64,000 bases of DNA, taken from positions 124,001-188,000 of the forward strand of contig CAJODK010000001.1 of assembly GCA_905233245.1 (NCBI GenBank), given 5' to 3'. Positions 62,139-64,000 of this stretch are shown here, one piece after another (within the stretch, counting starts at the first letter, position 1; every line of letters starts with the position of its first letter). The DNA comes from an uncultured Prevotella sp. Its GTDB lineage: Bacteria; Bacteroidota; Bacteroidia; Bacteroidales; Bacteroidaceae. The notes under the pieces are model-generated. The model was not told the DNA's origin and searched no databases. It worked only from the letters and a program-made list of their open reading frames with translations. The position numbers and the translations under genes are program-made.

Positions 62139-64000
62139 TTATGCCCTGGGCAGTACCACGGTGATAATAGTGGTGCCGCTCTCTGTGAGAGCACTGATAC
62201 CAGCTCCATAAGCATTGGTACTGTCAGCTGTCTCACGAACTATCTGACGCATCACCAAGTAATCAGTATGTGGAGAAGATGGTGTAAATAAAGAGCTATG
62301 GTCTGAGGTCGAAGCTATGAATTTCAGTGCTGCATAAGAGGCGTCCTTAGCACTTAGCCCTTTAACCTCATACCCATGTCGTTTCAAGAGCACCAGGAGA
62401 TACTGGTAGAGTTCGGGGTTGATAAGAACGATGATGTCCTCACCATCATCACTTTTACCAATCTTCTGCCTGCCGACAGGAAAATAGTTGTGCTGACCAT
62501 CATCGCCGAGCAGAGGACTGCTGAGCATTGAGTATAGGCGGGAGTAATAATCGACCGTATCATTCAGCTCATTGGCAGTGAGTAGAGTATCATTGCCCAT
62601 CAACTGTGTGATGCGCGTGGGATAGTACATGGTCTCATGCTTGATGGTGCTGAGTTGGTTACTGATAATACAGTTCTGTACGTGCAGGGCGTAGTAATCC
62701 CTGTCTTGTTTGGCAAGTTCGTCCTCCAACCTTTGTCTCTCTTGTTCATTTTTCCGTTTTTGGCGCATCAGCGGACGTATGAATAGGAACCAAAGGAGTG
62801 GGAACAAACTCAGAATAAGGAGCAAAACTACGAGCATTGAGATATTGGCCATCAGTTCGCCTCGTTCCATATCACGGCAGTATGATGGCAACATGGGGTC
62901 CTGTGTGCTCTGCTTGTAAAGATGTGTGTAGAGATAATTGTAGTACTGGTATTTGCGCCACTGATGCAGAGCGAGTGATGCGACAGCGGTCTCATTGTAT
63001 ATGGAGAGGTATGTACCTCGTTGTTCTTCTGGCACCTCAAGGCTGTTGTGGGTGATATCTCGGCATGAGTCAGCATAGTGCATAGCTTGCTCAAAGCGTC
63101 CCTCAACATTGCACTGATACAGGAAATCTGAGTAGCGTGTTAATTCGCTTGAGGCGTACATCTCTAACCCTAACGATAATCCTAACGCTAACAATAGTGT
63201 CTTGAGAACCGATGGCAGCGTGAAGGATATGCGAGTACCCTTGCCAAGTGTGGAGACAGCCCAGATGCGGCATACTGAGAAAATGGGTGACAACTTGCGA
63301 TAGCGCTCAATGATGCCACGGCAGTTTTGTAGTCCGAAACCGTGCGAAGTGGCGGTGCGCTCATCACATATGGGTTTAGGCTCAAAGAGATGTCCCACCT
63401 GTTCTTCTGTCATGCCGCATCCATTATCCTCTATAGATACTGTGACTCCCCCACCTTCTGTTAGTTCTGTCTTCAGAGTGATGGAATGAGACTTAGCCTT
63501 CCGAGCATTATCTACAAGCGTATTAAGGATGAAGAGAGTAAGGCTCTTGTCCGCCTTAACCATGGCTGTGGTCTGCTCTACTACAAGTGATATTCCTCGA
63601 GAGGATAGGCTCGATGATGAAGTTTCTATAATCTTGAACACCTCTGCCAGCGGGAATGTCTCAATATGTGGTTGCACTTTGCCTTGATGGAGTTTTATCC
63701 ACTCGGTGAGCATTGTGTTCTGACTGTCGATATCTGCAAGGAGAGCACGAAGATAGTCATTATCACCACTCTTGGCGGCCGTCTTGAGACGTTCGATGAG
63801 TGGTAGCATTCCTTTTATGATGGAGACACGGGCGCGCTGCTCCACCAAAGCCCTGCGGGCATCGTCAGCCTGCAGGCGAAGCATGGAGATCTGCTCCTGC
63901 ATCTCGTCAAGTTGGGCACGACGTCCTATCCTGTCTGCCATGCGATGACGCAGTCGTACCAAGAGAATGGAGAGCAAACATAGGATTATAAAACAAACAA
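62139..64000 (-). CDS. Histidine kinase-like sensor of the DUF5112/DUF5113 type, N-terminus beyond the window
   Basis: The frame stays open to the right edge, so the TTG at 63977 is not the true start; 620 residues are visible. Order: a membrane helix (FIILCLLSILLV) at the edge, a coiled coil (about 25-60 from the edge), a dimerisation-like region without a clear H-box, an HATPase with N-box TLVDNARKA, G1 EDNGCGM and G2 SHGFGLQNCRG, a second hydrophobic segment written by a hexamer array, TPR-like helices, a third membrane segment (MLVVLLLILSLFPLLWFLFI), a coiled coil and a C-terminal alpha/beta domain with ITALTESGTTIITVV-like end. This double-module layout matches my memory of DUF5112/DUF5113 sensors of Bacteroidales; signal unknown. 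Confidence 0.75.
   Translation of the reverse strand, partial: VCFIILCLLSILLVRLRHRMADRIGRRAQLDEMQEQISMLRLQADDARRALVEQRARVSIIKGMLPLIERLKTAAKSGDNDYLRALLADIDSQNTMLTEWIKLHQGKVQPHIETFPLAEVFKIIETSSSSLSSRGISLVVEQTTAMVKADKSLTLFILNTLVDNARKAKSHSITLKTELTEGGGVTVSIEDNGCGMTEEQVGHLFEPKPICDERTATSHGFGLQNCRGIIERYRKLSPIFSVCRIWAVSTLGKGTRISFTLPSVLKTLLLALGLSLGLEMYASSELTRYSDFLYQCNVEGRFEQAMHYADSCRDITHNSLEVPEEQRGTYLSIYNETAVASLALHQWRKYQYYNYLYTHLYKQSTQDPMLPSYCRDMERGELMANISMLVVLLLILSLFPLLWFLFIRPLMRQKRKNEQERQRLEDELAKQDRDYYALHVQNCIISNQLSTIKHETMYYPTRITQLMGNDTLLTANELNDTVDYYSRLYSMLSSPLLGDDGQHNYFPVGRQKIGKSDDGEDIIVLINPELYQYLLVLLKRHGYEVKGLSAKDASYAALKFIASTSDHSSLFTPSSPHTDYLVMRQIVRETADSTNAYGAGISALTESGTTIITVVLPRA
63165..63194. repeat. 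Hexamer array in the sensor kinase gene
   Basis: TAACCC, TAACGA, TAATCC, TAACGC, TAACAA on the plus strand; in the gene it encodes the Leu-Ala-Leu-Gly-Leu-Ser-Leu-Gly-Leu core of a membrane segment. Confidence 0.85.

Overview
The window looks like chromosomal DNA of a Prevotella-type member of the Bacteroidales. The evidence is the repeated Bacteroidota promoter pattern (TTTG, 19-20 bp, TAnnTTTG, most often TACCTTTG), the lack of clear Shine-Dalgarno sites, families almost confined to this phylum (DUF3078, DUF4827, DUF4924, DUF5113-type sensor, a TamL-like lipoprotein, GT117/DUF2723), an S16 with a long Ala/Lys tail, and a 29-residue AURKAIP1/COX24 protein between HU and RNase G. No rRNA, tRNA, CRISPR, integrase or transposase was seen.

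Layout. 1-2.5 kb, minus strand: start of a secreted protein, hemW and a DUF3078 outer-membrane protein. 2.6-15.9 kb, plus strand: serine acetyltransferase, an RlmL-like rRNA methyltransferase, dipeptidyl peptidase, purD, a YqaA-like membrane protein, a GT117 O-glycosyltransferase, a polysaccharide deacetylase, queH, an unknown and a TamL-like Omp85 lipoprotein, mostly overlapping or touching. 16.0-18.5 kb: a CrtI-like oxidoreductase, a LolA-like carrier and a thioesterase, the accessory part of an aryl-polyene type locus without its core. 18.5-22.3 kb: an accessory island with a tightly coupled four-gene minus-strand operon of unknown function, a small membrane protein, and an 870-bp gene-free stretch holding a 25/26-bp inverted repeat around an AT-rich core. 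22.3-32.5 kb: one plus-strand operon (binding-protein-like lipoprotein, TPR protein, ClpC without its N domain, GH25 lysozyme, zinc-ribbon membrane protein, RecJ, RecQ). 32.6-42.2 kb: LysE exporter, DUF4924, prfC, a short folK, TPR protein, rpsP, bifunctional nuclease, rsmE, then a YbiT-like ABC-F protein on minus, DUF4827 lipoprotein and a glmM-type mutase. 42.4-62.0 kb, minus strand: rng, COX24 protein, HU, then a nearly gapless run from purA through hisS, a truncated esterase, a TolC-MacA-MacB exporter, nadE, ispE, dnaB, an exonuclease, an RlmI-like methyltransferase, tilS and a beta-helix lipoprotein to cdd. 62.1-64.0 kb: C-terminal part of a histidine kinase of the DUF5112/5113 type.

The most unusual feature is genome-wide in style: at least 17 short tandem arrays whose unit is always about 7 bp although the unit sequence differs from array to array. 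Many sit exactly at gene junctions, supplying stop codons, a start codon or the whole spacer; others sit inside genes as low-complexity loops. Four more arrays have a 6-bp unit of one class (TAACGN) and lie in frame inside coding regions, three of them in signal peptides or membrane segments.
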